From the NCBI GenBank assembly GCA_963721115.1, contig CAVRIA010000013.1, positions 1 through 64,000 on the forward strand: 64,000 nt of DNA. Reading direction: 5' to 3'. Position 1 is the first letter of the stretch. Each line of letters begins with the position of its first letter. Source of the stretch: CAVRIA01 sp963721115 (lineage in GTDB: Bacteria; Desulfobacterota; Binatia; HRBIN30; CADEER01). A model generated the notes under the pieces. That model saw only the letters and a list, made by a program, of their open reading frames with translations, was not told the DNA's origin and searched no databases. Of this stretch, positions 28,092-37,178 are shown piece by piece. A program made the position numbers and the translations under genes.

Positions 28092-28622
28092 CTACAGCAG
28101 TCGCACGATGTCCTCGGCCAACGCCGCGCAGATTCTGCGCAGCCGAACGTCCGCCGCGGGCATGACCAGTCCACCCATGATCGACGACCGGTGGAGGGGG
28201 AAGCTCTTGACCGCGTCCTCGCCCTGGCGCGCCGTCACGAGGATTTCCACGCTGTCGTTGCCAGCCATCGAACCCAGCCAGACAGACGCGGCGGTCGATC
28301 GGAGACGGAAGCCGGTGACCTTGACGTCGAGGACGGCGCCGCCGGGATCCAACCGGCCGGCGGTGGAAAGCGCATCCTCGATTTGCTTCTTGAGAATGGT
28401 GCTTCCGTTCTCCTGCTCGTAACGGGCCGCGCGGCCGCGGTCCAGGTTGGGGTCGACGGACACGACGACCGCCGAGACGGTTGCCACGTGAGGTCCCGCG
28501 ACTGCCGCCAGCGCCTCGTTTCCGGCTGCCGACGACTGCTTGGACGAGCAGGCCGAAATCGCGAGAAGGCCGGCGGTGAGAGCGATCGCGACTAAAATCG
28601 ATCGAAATGTGACGAGCTGCAT
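28092..28622 (-). CDS. small lipoprotein (DUF4410-like)
   Basis: 176 residues. The lipoprotein signal ends at LLAISAC, Cys at about residue 25. The mature part has a mixed alpha-beta layout: VATVSAVVVSVDPNLDRG, a helix GSTILKKQIEDALSTAG, strands AVLDVKVTGFRLR and DSVEILVTARQ, and a final helix RRICAALAEDIVRLL. The strand-helix-strand order resembles DUF4410-type periplasmic lipoproteins, but I assign this only loosely. It is separated from the beta-helix exoprotein by a strong hairpin and is probably monocistronic. Confidence 0.6.
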   Translation of the reverse strand: MQLVTFRSILVAIALTAGLLAISACSSKQSSAAGNEALAAVAGPHVATVSAVVVSVDPNLDRGRAARYEQENGSTILKKQIEDALSTAGRLDPGGAVLDVKVTGFRLRSTAASVWLGSMAGNDSVEILVTARQGEDAVKSFPLHRSSIMGGLVMPAADVRLRRICAALAEDIVRLL

Positions 28623-28769
28623 CGAATCCCCCCTTCGTTCGAGGCGCCCAAAGGCGACGTTTCGCCGCTACGAGGTGACGAGAACATCTCACAATCGGGG
28701 CGAGAGGTCGAACCGCTTCCTCTCATTCTGCGCAACGGGAGATGGAGAGAATCGACAGTGTTCGCTACT

Positions 28770-28807
28770 GGGTGCAGGGGATCCGCCGGCGCGGATCCCC
28801 TGCACCC
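28770..28807. terminator. 17-bp perfect hairpin behind the beta-helix exoprotein
   Basis: GGGTGCAGGGGATCCGC - CGGC - GCGGATCCCCTGCACCC, 8 bases after the stop of the minus-strand gene at 28815. The stem is fully complementary. There is no T-run, so it may also act as an mRNA 3' stabiliser or be a dispersed palindrome. Confidence 0.6.
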
Positions 28808-28814
28808 GGGGCGA

Positions 28815-31710
28815 TCACGGAACGTCGCGGCACTTGAAGGTGGAGCTCCTTGCCTTGCACCCCGTCGGTCCGATGTCGTCGCCGCGGTCGATCAGGGTCG
28901 CGGCCTCGGTCGTGCGCAAGCTGACCGAGATCGGAGCATCGGCGAGGACCGGCAGATCGAGGTTCTGTTTCTTCACCTTGATCTTGACGTAATAGAACTG
29001 CGTCGCCGATCGCTTGCGGAAGATGATCTTGCTGCGCGTGGCGGGATCGCTGCACTTGATCCTGCCCCCGTGCTCGGTGCAGGCGGGGAAGGTGAGCTCG
29101 TTGATCTCCGTCAGCGGCAGCATGCCGTCGTGGAAGAGGATCACCTTGAGTCCCAAGGTGGTCACGGCTGTGATGAAGTTGCCGGGCGACGTCGTCGTGT
29201 CGAGCTCGCCGAGCGCCTTCCAGGAATCCCGGTCCGGACCGTTCGGCCGGTCCTTGATGCGCACCTTGCGCAGGCTGAACCCGGCCCTTTCGTTGGCGTC
29301 GCAGACCCCGTCCCCGTCGCTGTCGGGGGAGTTGGCCACGCAGGTGCCGCTCGAGCAGGTATCCTGAACCGAGCAGGTCACGCCCGTGGAGCAGGCGGTG
29401 CCGTCCGGTAGAGGATCCGGGCCGCAGATCCCCGGCTCGCTGCAGACGCCGGCGTTGCACTGGTCGGCAGCGCCCGAGCAGTCGAACGCCATGCCCGATT
29501 CGCACATGTTCGTGCCGGTGTTGCAGGTCTCGGTGCCGTTGCAGACCAGCCCGTCGTCGCAATCGGCGGCCACCGTACACGAGACGCATTCCGCCGGTCC
29601 CGCTGCCGCCGTGCTGAGGAACGACATGACGTCGATGTTCGCGTTGGCGGCGGTGTCGCAGGTGCCGGTGTTGGGGCCGGTCACGCAGCCCCAGAAGTTG
29701 CTCTCGGCATCGATGGTTTCGGCGCCCCCGTACGTCGCACCCGCGGCGTTGAGCGCGAAGTTGTTCTGATTGGCGGTATTGGTGGAGATGGTCCCCGGCG
29801 CCTGCGAGGAGCTGAACAGGAGGCCGGCACCGCTCTGGGCGAAGCCGTTCGCGGTGAAGCAGTTGTTGGTGATGGTGTCGTTCTGAGCGCCGCGGTCGAC
29901 CCCCATGTTCCCGAAGCTGGTCAGCGCCAGGCCGAAGCGGCCGTTGCCGGTGAACAGGTTCTGCGTGATCGCCGTGTTCTGGATGCCACCCTGCAGGCCG
30001 TCGTAGCCGCTGTTGCTGAAGGTGTTGTTGCTGATGGTCCCGCCGGTGAACGCACGCGTGCCGAGATTCGCGCCCGTTTCGCAGTTGTCGATGGTGTTGC
30101 CGTCGAACAGCGGGGTGCGCGGGGTGACGCTCACGCCGACGTTGTGGTTGCCGTCGACGAAGAACCCCGTCCCGGTCGTGCCGTCGAAGACGCAGTTGTT
30201 GGTGAAGTGCAACCCGGCGAAGTTGTCGGTATCGAGATGGAAGAGCCCGCCGCCCCCTACCTTGCTCGATCCGTCGATCGAGTTGGCGTCGGCGTCGATG
30301 TCGATTCCCGAGTCGTTCAGGAAGACGCCGGCGCTCGAGAAGCCCACGAAGCGGTTGTTGAGCAGCTTCAGACCGTCGAGCGGTCCCGAGGTCGATTCGA
30401 TCCCGCGCGTTCCGCCCGAGAAGGTGAAGCCGTCGATGACCGAGCCGGCGGCGCCGGCGACCAGCGTCAGCGCGACCCCCGAGGGCGGAGCGATGATCGA
30501 CTCGCTCGCGGCCCGCCCGCACGCGCTCGACCCCCGCCTGGGCGCCGTTCAAGGTCAAGCTCGCGCCGACGACGACGTTCTCCGCGTACGTGCCCGGCAG
30601 CACCTCGATGGCGGTTCCCGACGGGGCGACGGCCGCGGCGACCGCGACGCTGACGCCGATGGTGCCGTTCGAGCCGTTCACGTACACGCCCTTGTCGAAG
30701 GTGTTCGCCGAAGCCACCGTGGCCACGTCCACCCCGATGCTCTGCTGGAAGGTCTGCCCGCAGGTGGCGGTCAGGCCGGTGCTGTCGAACGCGTTGCCCG
30801 AGATGGTCGTGCTCGGGCCGCGGGCGCGAAAGCTGACGCCGTAGCGCGCGGTCGTGCCCATGAACGTATTGCCGGTGATGGTCGCGCCGTTCGAGTCGAT
30901 CGTCACCAGGTTGTTGCCCTGCTCGCACGGTGCCGACGCGCACTGCCCGGCTCCCCCGAGCGGGTTGATGCCTCCCGCCGTCCCGGAGACCACGTTGTTC
31001 GTGAAGGTGGTGTTGGACGTGTTCCCGCCCCCCGCGCCGCCGCCCATGACCACCAGCTGGCGCGGCACGTTGGCCAGCGAGAACTGCAGCGAGAAGCCCT
31101 CGCCTCCGGGCGCTCCCACGAAGGTCGTGCCGGAGAACTCGTTGCCGTCGATGACGAAGCCGCTGATCGTCGCCCCGTACTCGGTCAGCAGCCCTTCGTC
31201 ACCCGCGGCGACGATCTCGTTGTCGAGAATCTGCGCGTTGCTGTGACTGCCCTGGAAATAGATGGCCGCGCTCTCGATGCCGGGCGAGATGTTGTCGAGG
31301 CCGTTGATGGTGAATCCCTGCCCGACCCCGCCGATCTGCAGCGCCGTGGTGGCGTGGCTGGTCACGCGGATCGTTCCGAGGGCGGCGGCCGGGCTCGTCG
31401 GAGGAGAGATCGTCGTCGCCGCCCGCCCATTTCGCGACAGCAGCGTCACGTTCTTGTTGATGGTGACGAGCTCGCTGTAGCTGCCGTCGTCGACCAGAAC
31501 CGTGTCGCCGGCGACCGCCAGTGCGACGCCGGCATTGATCGTGGCCGCTCCCTTCCCCGACGTGCAGGATCCGTCGATGGCGTCGTTGGGAACGCAAACG
31601 ACGTCGGCGGCGGCTCTGCTCGAAGCGCTAGCGATCACAGTCAGGCAGAAGCAGGCCGCGATGCCCGCGGCCCGCACCGATGTCGTTCGCCCTCGCGATT
31701 TTCTGGCCAT
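28815..31710 (-). CDS. secreted right-handed beta-helix protein with Cys-rich region and C-terminal module
   Basis: About 965 residues. The signal peptide ends near SRAAADVVC. The beta-helix (about 45-680) has recurring N-x-x-x turns and repeated I-x-x-N-x-F units such as ISGNAFDSTG, ISNNTFSNSGYDGLQ and ITQNLFTGNGRFG. A Cys-rich segment follows, with CDDGLVCNGTETCNTGT and CSVQDTCSSGTCVA, then a calcium-loop-like SDGDGVCDANE, and a 155-residue C-terminal module starting GFSLRKV and ending KCRDVP. One frameshift near 30535 splits the raw frame. ATG 31710 has GGAGG 5 bases upstream. The last 200 residues are closely similar to those of 53607-56711. It is probably a surface or released protein; a carbohydrate-related role is typical of beta-helices but unproven. 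Confidence 0.78.
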
Positions 31711-31824
31711 ATCATCCTCCATGGTTGCGTTGGTCGATCCGCCAAAGGGATCTTGACTGGTCGACGAGTAGGGGCTGAATTAAGTGAATGTTGAACTTAT
31801 TTGCTGTGATCCCAGCCATATGCA

Positions 31825-31863
31825 ATAGGGGAAAATTCCTTAGTGACTTAGGTATTAACCCTA
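31825..31863 (-). promoter_or_regulatory. AT-rich upstream region with motifs shared by the two exoprotein genes
   Basis: The spacer 31711-32146 contains an AT-rich island at about 31770-31880, unlike the surrounding GC-rich DNA. Read toward the exoprotein gene it holds TAGGGTTAATACCTAA and, closer to the gene, TTTTCCCCTAT. Nearly the same two words (TAGGGTATCTACCAAT and TTTTCCCTAT) occur upstream of the exoprotein at 53607. This suggests a common regulator. No clear -10/-35 pair is visible. Confidence 0.4.
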
Positions 31864-32012
31864 TATTTTGTGAGATGTCGCACGGCCGGGCGCATCGCTT
31901 CCTCAATGATTACAGGCCCTAGCCGCCCGCCGGTCACCACGGGTCGCAAATGGACCCCAAGGCGGAATTCAGCCGTCTCGTGTCTCTGGCACTGGGGGAT
32001 CGGGAAATGTCA

Positions 32013-32056
32013 GGTTTGAGAAACGGCGGGGCCGCAGCGGCCCAGTTTGACAAACC
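32013..32056. terminator. nested hairpin downstream of the CaiB/BaiF gene
   Basis: Outer arms GGTTTGAGAAAC and GTTTGACAAACC (two mismatches) enclose GGGCCGC-AGCGGCCC. It lies 91 bases after the stop at 32147 and may end that transcript, or be a dispersed palindrome. Nothing else is seen between 32057 and 32146 except a GGCGCCGCGGCGCC palindrome. Confidence 0.4.
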
Positions 32057-32146
32057 CGGCGGCTGAAGAGTCAGAGGGAGAGGCGCCGCGGCGCCATCGC
32101 GAGCAGGGCGCGCGACGACGAGCAGCTGGAGTGGGGCGTAGACTGG

Positions 32147-33367
32147 CTACGCGACGGCGCCCGCGGCACGCAGCGCGATGATGCGCTCCATGTCCATGCC
32201 GAGCTCTTGCAGGATCTCGTCGCCGTGCTCGTTGAACTCCGGTGCCCGCGCGGTGGGTGCCGCGTGCTCGTCGAACTGGACCGGGGTGGTCACGAGATCG
32301 AACGGCACGCCCTCCTTCGTCGCCGTGCGGGCCATGTAGCCGTTCTCGCGCACCTGCGGGTCGTCGACCACCTCGAGCGCATTCTGCACCGGCGCCCACT
32401 GTCCCTTCAGCGTCTGGAAACGTCTCGTCCACTCGGCCATCGTCCGGGTCTTCAGGATCTCCCGCAGGATGGCCGCCGCCTCCGATGCGTTGGCTGCCAG
32501 CTTCTCGACGCCGTCGAAGCGGGGATCGCGCGCCAGGTCCGGCCGCTCGATGTGCTCGCAGAAGTCCGGCCAGTAGTGGAACCCCTGCAGCATGACCAGA
32601 GAGAGATAACGGCCGTCGCTGGTTTCGTACGTGCCCACCAGCGGGTTGCCCGGGGCCGCGCCTCCGGGCATCGGCGTCGACCACGGGCGCTTCATCTGTA
32701 CGGAGAGCGCGATGGTGGCCGACAGAGCCCACATGCCGGCGGAGAGCAGCGAGACGTCGACGACGGACGGCTCGCCGGTACGCTCCCGCTTGAGCAGGGC
32801 GGCGGCGATCCCGCCGGCGATCGTCATGCCGCCCATCGAGTCGCCCCAGGCAGGACCGGGCTGCGGGAGCACCCCCGGCAGCTCGGCGGGCGTCACGCTC
32901 GCGGCGTTTCCAGCCCGGCACCAGAAGCCCGTCATGTCGTAGCCGCCGCGGTTCTTGTCGGGCCCGCGCACGCCGAAGGCCGTTCCGCGGACGTAGATGA
33001 TCTTCGGGTTCACCGAGCGGAGATCGCCGACGTCGATGCGGAGCTTGGCGAGCGTTCCGGGCAGCTTGTTGGTCAGGAACACGTCGCTCCTCCGGACCAG
33101 GCCGTAGAGGACTTCGAGGCCCTCGGGATGGGCGAGGTCGATGCCGATCGACCGCTTGCCGCGGTTCGAGTGCTCGTTCAGCACGTGCACGCCGGCGGAG
33201 AGGTTCATCACGCCGGTGCGCCCCAGACCGCGCATCGCGTCTCCCCGCTCCGCGTGCTCGACCTTGACGATATCGGCACCCCAGTCGGCGAGCACGGCCG
33301 ATGCCGCGGGAACGAACGTGTGCTCCGCCACCTCGAGAATGCGGATGCCCTTCATGACGTCGGTCAT
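32147..33367 (-). CDS. CaiB/BaiF family CoA-transferase
   Basis: A 406-residue class III CoA-transferase. The N-terminal Rossmann part begins MKGIRILEVAEHTFVPAASA and contains VKVEHAERGDAMRGLG. The catalytic Asp is Asp144 in GGYDMTGFW. The NRGKRSIGIDL segment and the C-terminal DDPQVRENGY are also typical. These enzymes move CoA between carboxylic acids by way of a mixed anhydride on that Asp; the substrate is unknown. ATG 33367 has GGAGG 8 bases upstream and was preferred over an earlier in-frame start at 33400. It is flanked by a hairpin and a lipase-like gene and shows no obvious operon partner. Confidence 0.92.
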   Translation of the reverse strand: MTDVMKGIRILEVAEHTFVPAASAVLADWGADIVKVEHAERGDAMRGLGRTGVMNLSAGVHVLNEHSNRGKRSIGIDLAHPEGLEVLYGLVRRSDVFLTNKLPGTLAKLRIDVGDLRSVNPKIIYVRGTAFGVRGPDKNRGGYDMTGFWCRAGNAASVTPAELPGVLPQPGPAWGDSMGGMTIAGGIAAALLKRERTGEPSVVDVSLLSAGMWALSATIALSVQMKRPWSTPMPGGAAPGNPLVGTYETSDGRYLSLVMLQGFHYWPDFCEHIERPDLARDPRFDGVEKLAANASEAAAILREILKTRTMAEWTRRFQTLKGQWAPVQNALEVVDDPQVRENGYMARTATKEGVPFDLVTTPVQFDEHAAPTARAPEFNEHGDEILQELGMDMERIIALRAAGAVA

Positions 33368-33508
33368 GGTTCCTGCCTCCTGTTTCGACGGGACGGCCAT
33401 TGCGTCAGCCTATGCCCGCGCACGCCGAAAGGCCAAGCCCGCGAGCTCGTCGAACCGGAGGGGCTCCACTGCGCGGGATCGGCATGCGCGCCTGGCGCGG
33501 CGATGACG

Positions 33509-34816
33509 TCAGCGCATCTCGGCGAGGATCTCGTTCACGTGGGCGGCGGCGGACGGGCTTCGCAGAATGCCCGTGTGCGTCGCGTCGAAGCCGCGCTCCG
33601 AGCGCGCCTCCTCCTGAGCTTCGGGGCGCAGCTGGCTCCACAACGGAACCACGCCGTCGCTCGAATCCGAGCCGTGGAAGCCGAACAGCATGTGGTAGGC
33701 CATGTGGGCGGGGAGACGGCGCCGCTCGGTCTTGGTGGCGGGATCTTTGTAGAAGAGGCCGTCCAGAAAGGCGCTGCCCGGCGCGAGCCCGTACCAGGAA
33801 CGCACGACGATGGGCGATCTCTTCACACCTTCCCCCGCCGACGCCATCCCACCCAGCGGCGACGAGATCGTCACATAGGTGCGCACGACCTTGGTTCCAT
33901 TGTCCTCGTAGTCCTGCAGCAGGAACGCGCGCGTGACGAGCCCGCCCATGCTGTGCGCGACCACCGCGGCGCGCTCGAAGCCGTACTCGAGGCGCAGGCG
34001 GACGAAGAGCTGCGTGAGCAGGGTCGCCAATGCATCGAGACGTCCGCCGGAAGGGTAGTAGAAGACCCACGGCTGGAATCGTTTGCGGTCCAGAGACTTG
34101 ATGAGGGCCGTGAAGTCGCGCGGCGTGCCGTCCATGCCGTGGACGAAGAGAACGGGGATCTTGTTCGGGTCGTACTTCTGCAGGAAGTAGATCCCGGGCT
34201 GCGTGTGGAGCAGGAAGTCGTAGTACTTCCACATTCCCTCGTCGGCGACCTTGCGGTCGAAACGCGGATCGTCGAGCGCGGTCACCTTGCCGGCCACACT
34301 GAGGGCGAACAGGCTGACGCGCCGCTGCTCGTCGGGGTCGCGAGCCCGCAGTTCCTCCAGGGAGAAGCTGGCGCGCGCGAAGCGCCCCGCCAGCGGGATG
34401 CGAAGGACGATGCCTTGCAAGTGCTGACCGGCGGCGAGCTCGATGGGCTTCTCGGGGTCGGGGCGGAGCGCCGGCTCGTCGTCGTAGCGGCCGTTGCCGT
34501 TGGCGTCCTCGAAGGCGGCGAGCCAGTACTTCCCCGGCGACAGGGCGAAGATCCAGGGCCCAGGCCTGTCGGCGACGAAATGGTCGACCAGGTAGAAGCC
34601 GGTATCGCCGCGGGCGATGATGCCGACGATCAGCGGACCGTGCGACTCGTACTCGGTTTCGACCGTGCCGCCGACGATCGCGTTTTTGTCGGCGCGCTCC
34701 TGCTGCTCGGGCACGGCGAAGAACGTCGAGCAGCCGCCGAGCGCGGCGCCCAGCGCCACGAGCACGAGCGATACGGCGGCGGCTCGCCACCACCCCTGCG
34801 ATGGATGCGCGAGCAT
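33509..34816 (-). CDS. lipoprotein alpha/beta-hydrolase (lipase/esterase-like)
   Basis: A 435-residue protein with a lipoprotein signal (lipobox LGGC, Cys29). An N-terminal beta-sandwich-like region (about 40-165) includes FEDANGNGRYDD, a calcium-loop-like stretch. The hydrolase domain starts IPVLFVHGMDGTPRDF (oxyanion-hole HG), has the nucleophile elbow AHSMGGLVTRAFL, and later SSDGVVPLWSQL and a C-terminal His in ATHTGIL suitable for the triad. It is probably anchored to a membrane and facing the periplasm or outside. Substrate unknown; homologues include secreted lipases. It lies in tandem before the phosphotransferase gene with an 84-base gap, so it may have its own promoter. Confidence 0.82.
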   Translation of the reverse strand: MLAHPSQGWWRAAAVSLVLVALGAALGGCSTFFAVPEQQERADKNAIVGGTVETEYESHGPLIVGIIARGDTGFYLVDHFVADRPGPWIFALSPGKYWLAAFEDANGNGRYDDEPALRPDPEKPIELAAGQHLQGIVLRIPLAGRFARASFSLEELRARDPDEQRRVSLFALSVAGKVTALDDPRFDRKVADEGMWKYYDFLLHTQPGIYFLQKYDPNKIPVLFVHGMDGTPRDFTALIKSLDRKRFQPWVFYYPSGGRLDALATLLTQLFVRLRLEYGFERAAVVAHSMGGLVTRAFLLQDYEDNGTKVVRTYVTISSPLGGMASAGEGVKRSPIVVRSWYGLAPGSAFLDGLFYKDPATKTERRRLPAHMAYHMLFGFHGSDSSDGVVPLWSQLRPEAQEEARSERGFDATHTGILRSPSAAAHVNEILAEMR

Positions 34817-34900
34817 GGGCGATCCTTAGTCGAGGTCGCCGCCCAACGCCAGCGCTGCGGTGGAGTCCCTCGTCCGGTTGGGGGCGGGGCGAGCTTCCGA

Positions 34901-35905
34901 TCAGCCGTGGCGGAGAAAGTCCTCGGCGACACCGCAGGCGAGGTCGACGGCGAGCGGACCGAGAGCCCGAGCGGTTTCGGTTTCCGGCCGCGTGCCGATC
35001 CAGCCGAGCATGATGAGCGCTCGCGCGACGAGGAACGCGGGGAGCTCGCGCAGGTGCGACGCGGGCAGCGAGTCGACGCGGTGGTAGCCCTCGAGCCAGG
35101 CGTCGCGGATGCCGTCGTAGTACGGCTGGCCGGTGTGCAGGATCAGCGACGTGGCGAGGTCGTAGACATTCCACCCGAAGCCGCCGTCGTCGAAGTCGAT
35201 GACGCTGACGCGATCCCCGTGGACCAGGATGTTCTCCGGCATGAGGTCGGCGTGGATCAGCCCGTATCGGTCCGGCCCCTGTCCGAGCGCCGCGATGCGC
35301 TGGCGCGCGGCGTCGCGCGCCTCGGTCAACAGGGCGACCTGCGGTGCCGACAGAAGGGCGAGGGCGTCGAACCGCCCCCAAAGGGGCCGCTCGCCGAGCA
35401 GACCGTCGAGGTCCCAGGCGTGGCGGACGAACGCGGCCGGCCGCTGCCACGTCCTGGCGTGACGGTGGATGCGGGCGTTGATGTCGCCGAGCAGCCGATA
35501 GGCCGCGACGATGTCGTCCGGGTTCGGAGGGGTGCCGTCGATCCATTCCATCAGGTCGCAGTGGATCCGCGGCCAGGGCGGCCCGAGCTCGACGCCGTGA
35601 ATCGGATCGCCGTGCGCCGTCGCCACCGCCTTCGGCGTGTCGACGTCGCAGCGACGCAACGCCTCCATCCATTGCAGCTCGGAGCGCAGTGCCTCCTCGC
35701 TGTGGTAGCCGGGGCGGTGGACGCGCAGGACGAAGAGCGCGCCGCTGCCCGGATGCTGCACGCGATAGACGGCATTCTCGCGGTGGGCGAGCAACGCGAG
35801 ATCGGCCGACGCCAGTCCGAAGGCGGGCAGAGCCCGGCGGGCGACCTCGCGGAGGACGGGCTCGGCCGGCAGGACGACCTGTTCCGGCGTCGCGCCCGGC
35901 GTCAT
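34901..35905 (-). CDS. APH/SrkA-like aminoglycoside-phosphotransferase-fold kinase
   Basis: A 334-residue small-molecule kinase-fold protein. It has the ATP-binding N-lobe (ENAVYRVQ, then LFVLRVHRPGY with the putative ATP-positioning residues), hinge RIHCDLMEWIDG, catalytic loop LIHADLMPENILVHG with the base Asp, and metal-binding VIDFDDGGFG. This subgroup includes homoserine kinase type II and the stress kinase SrkA/RdoA. ATG 35905 overlaps the aminotransferase stop (ATGA), so the two genes are translationally coupled. The partner suggests that an amino compound is phosphorylated before or after transamination, which is inference. Confidence 0.85.
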   Translation of the reverse strand: MTPGATPEQVVLPAEPVLREVARRALPAFGLASADLALLAHRENAVYRVQHPGSGALFVLRVHRPGYHSEEALRSELQWMEALRRCDVDTPKAVATAHGDPIHGVELGPPWPRIHCDLMEWIDGTPPNPDDIVAAYRLLGDINARIHRHARTWQRPAAFVRHAWDLDGLLGERPLWGRFDALALLSAPQVALLTEARDAARQRIAALGQGPDRYGLIHADLMPENILVHGDRVSVIDFDDGGFGWNVYDLATSLILHTGQPYYDGIRDAWLEGYHRVDSLPASHLRELPAFLVARALIMLGWIGTRPETETARALGPLAVDLACGVAEDFLRHG

Positions 35906-37167
35906 CCCGTTCCACCCAGGCGCGCCGGAAGCGGCCTCTCCTGGCCGAGCCGCACGGCGGCGTCCAGACGCTCCAGGATCTCGTCGCACAGCGCGTCGTC
36001 GACCAGCAGACCGGGCTTGAACTGCAACACGGAAGGATCGAACCCGGCGAAGAAGGCCCACAGGCCGCTGTCGTAGGCGCACCTCATCATGTGGATGGCG
36101 CCGAAGGGGTGATCGAACTTCAGACCGATGACCAGCCCGGTCTGGCGCACCTCGACGAGGAAGGGCCGCCGCCGCTGCACGTCGGCCAATCCGGCTGCGA
36201 AGCGCCCGGCCTGGCGCCCCACGTTGGCCAGCACACCGGGATCGGCGCTGATCTCGAGAACCTTCGAGGCGACGACGCAACCGATCTCCGATCCGCCGAA
36301 GGTCGACACGTGACCCCAGCCGTTCTCCTCCAGCCAGGCGCCCGCCTGGTGGCTCAGGATCGCCGCGGCGATCGGATACATTCCTCCGGAGAGTCCCTTG
36401 CCGGTGACGAGAATGTCGGGCTCGACGCCGAAGCGCTCGACGCCCCACAGCACTCCCGTCCGCCCGAGCCCGGTCTGCACCTCGTCCGCGACGTAGAGCG
36501 CGCCGTGCTCGCGGCAGGCCTCCTTCACACCGGGGAGATAGCCGTCCTGCGGGGTGGGGAATCCGCACGTCGCCGGAATCGTTTCCATCACCACCGCCGC
36601 GACGTCGTTCGCGGCGAGGACGGCGCGCATGGCGGGCAGGTCGTTGAACGGTACCTTGAGGAACTGGTCCGGCTGGTCGGAGTGAAAGAAGGCCGCGGTC
36701 TTGTCGTCGCCGGCCGCTCCGGACAGGCCGGTACGCCCGTGGTAGCCGGCTTCGATCGCCACCACCTTGCGCCGCTTGGTCGCCCAGCGCGCGGACTTGA
36801 TCGCGACGTCGACGGCCTCGCTGCCGCCGGTGGCGAAGACGACGTAGCGAAGGTTCCCCGGCGCGTGCCGGACGAGAGCCTCGGCGCAGTCGGCCCGGTA
36901 GGCGCTCGGCAGATGGTGGTTGCCGATGTCCAGGTGGGCGATCGCGCCTTCGAGCGCCGCCACCACCGGCGGATGGCGATGGCCGAGGTTGAACGTCCCG
37001 CCGTTGATGTGCAGGTCGATCAGCTCGTGCCCGTCGAGCCCCCACATCCGATAGCCCTCGCGGCGCCCGATGCAGAGGTCGAGGCCGAACTCGGAGAACA
37101 GGCGGATCCGGTCGGGGTACAGGTAGCGGGCGGTCTTCTCGAAGATCAGTTGCGTGCGCTGGTCCAC
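35902..37167 (-). CDS. class III PLP-dependent aminotransferase
   Basis: A 421-residue aminotransferase of the ornithine/4-aminobutyrate/2,2-dialkylglycine group. The cofactor Lys is Lys257 in VTGKGLSGGMYP. Asp228 in YVADEVQTGLGRTG pairs with the pyridine nitrogen. ATGGSEAVDVAIKSARWAT is the phosphate-binding start of the large domain. The substrate cannot be deduced. It is the middle gene of a three-gene unit: DUF362 protein (11 bases upstream), this enzyme, and the phosphotransferase (4-base overlap). Phosphotransferases of this fold and class III aminotransferases are often adjacent or fused, for example in ethanolamine-phosphate or choline-type metabolism. Confidence 0.92.
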   Translation of the reverse strand: MDQRTQLIFEKTARYLYPDRIRLFSEFGLDLCIGRREGYRMWGLDGHELIDLHINGGTFNLGHRHPPVVAALEGAIAHLDIGNHHLPSAYRADCAEALVRHAPGNLRYVVFATGGSEAVDVAIKSARWATKRRKVVAIEAGYHGRTGLSGAAGDDKTAAFFHSDQPDQFLKVPFNDLPAMRAVLAANDVAAVVMETIPATCGFPTPQDGYLPGVKEACREHGALYVADEVQTGLGRTGVLWGVERFGVEPDILVTGKGLSGGMYPIAAAILSHQAGAWLEENGWGHVSTFGGSEIGCVVASKVLEISADPGVLANVGRQAGRFAAGLADVQRRRPFLVEVRQTGLVIGLKFDHPFGAIHMMRCAYDSGLWAFFAGFDPSVLQFKPGLLVDDALCDEILERLDAAVRLGQERPLPARLGGTG

Positions 37168-37178
37168 GACGGCATTTC

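Noticed and set aside
32207..36076. 1289-codon open frame on the plus strand
   Set aside because: Antisense to the CoA-transferase, lipase and phosphotransferase genes, all with catalytic motifs. The product is His/Arg/Gly-rich without motifs.
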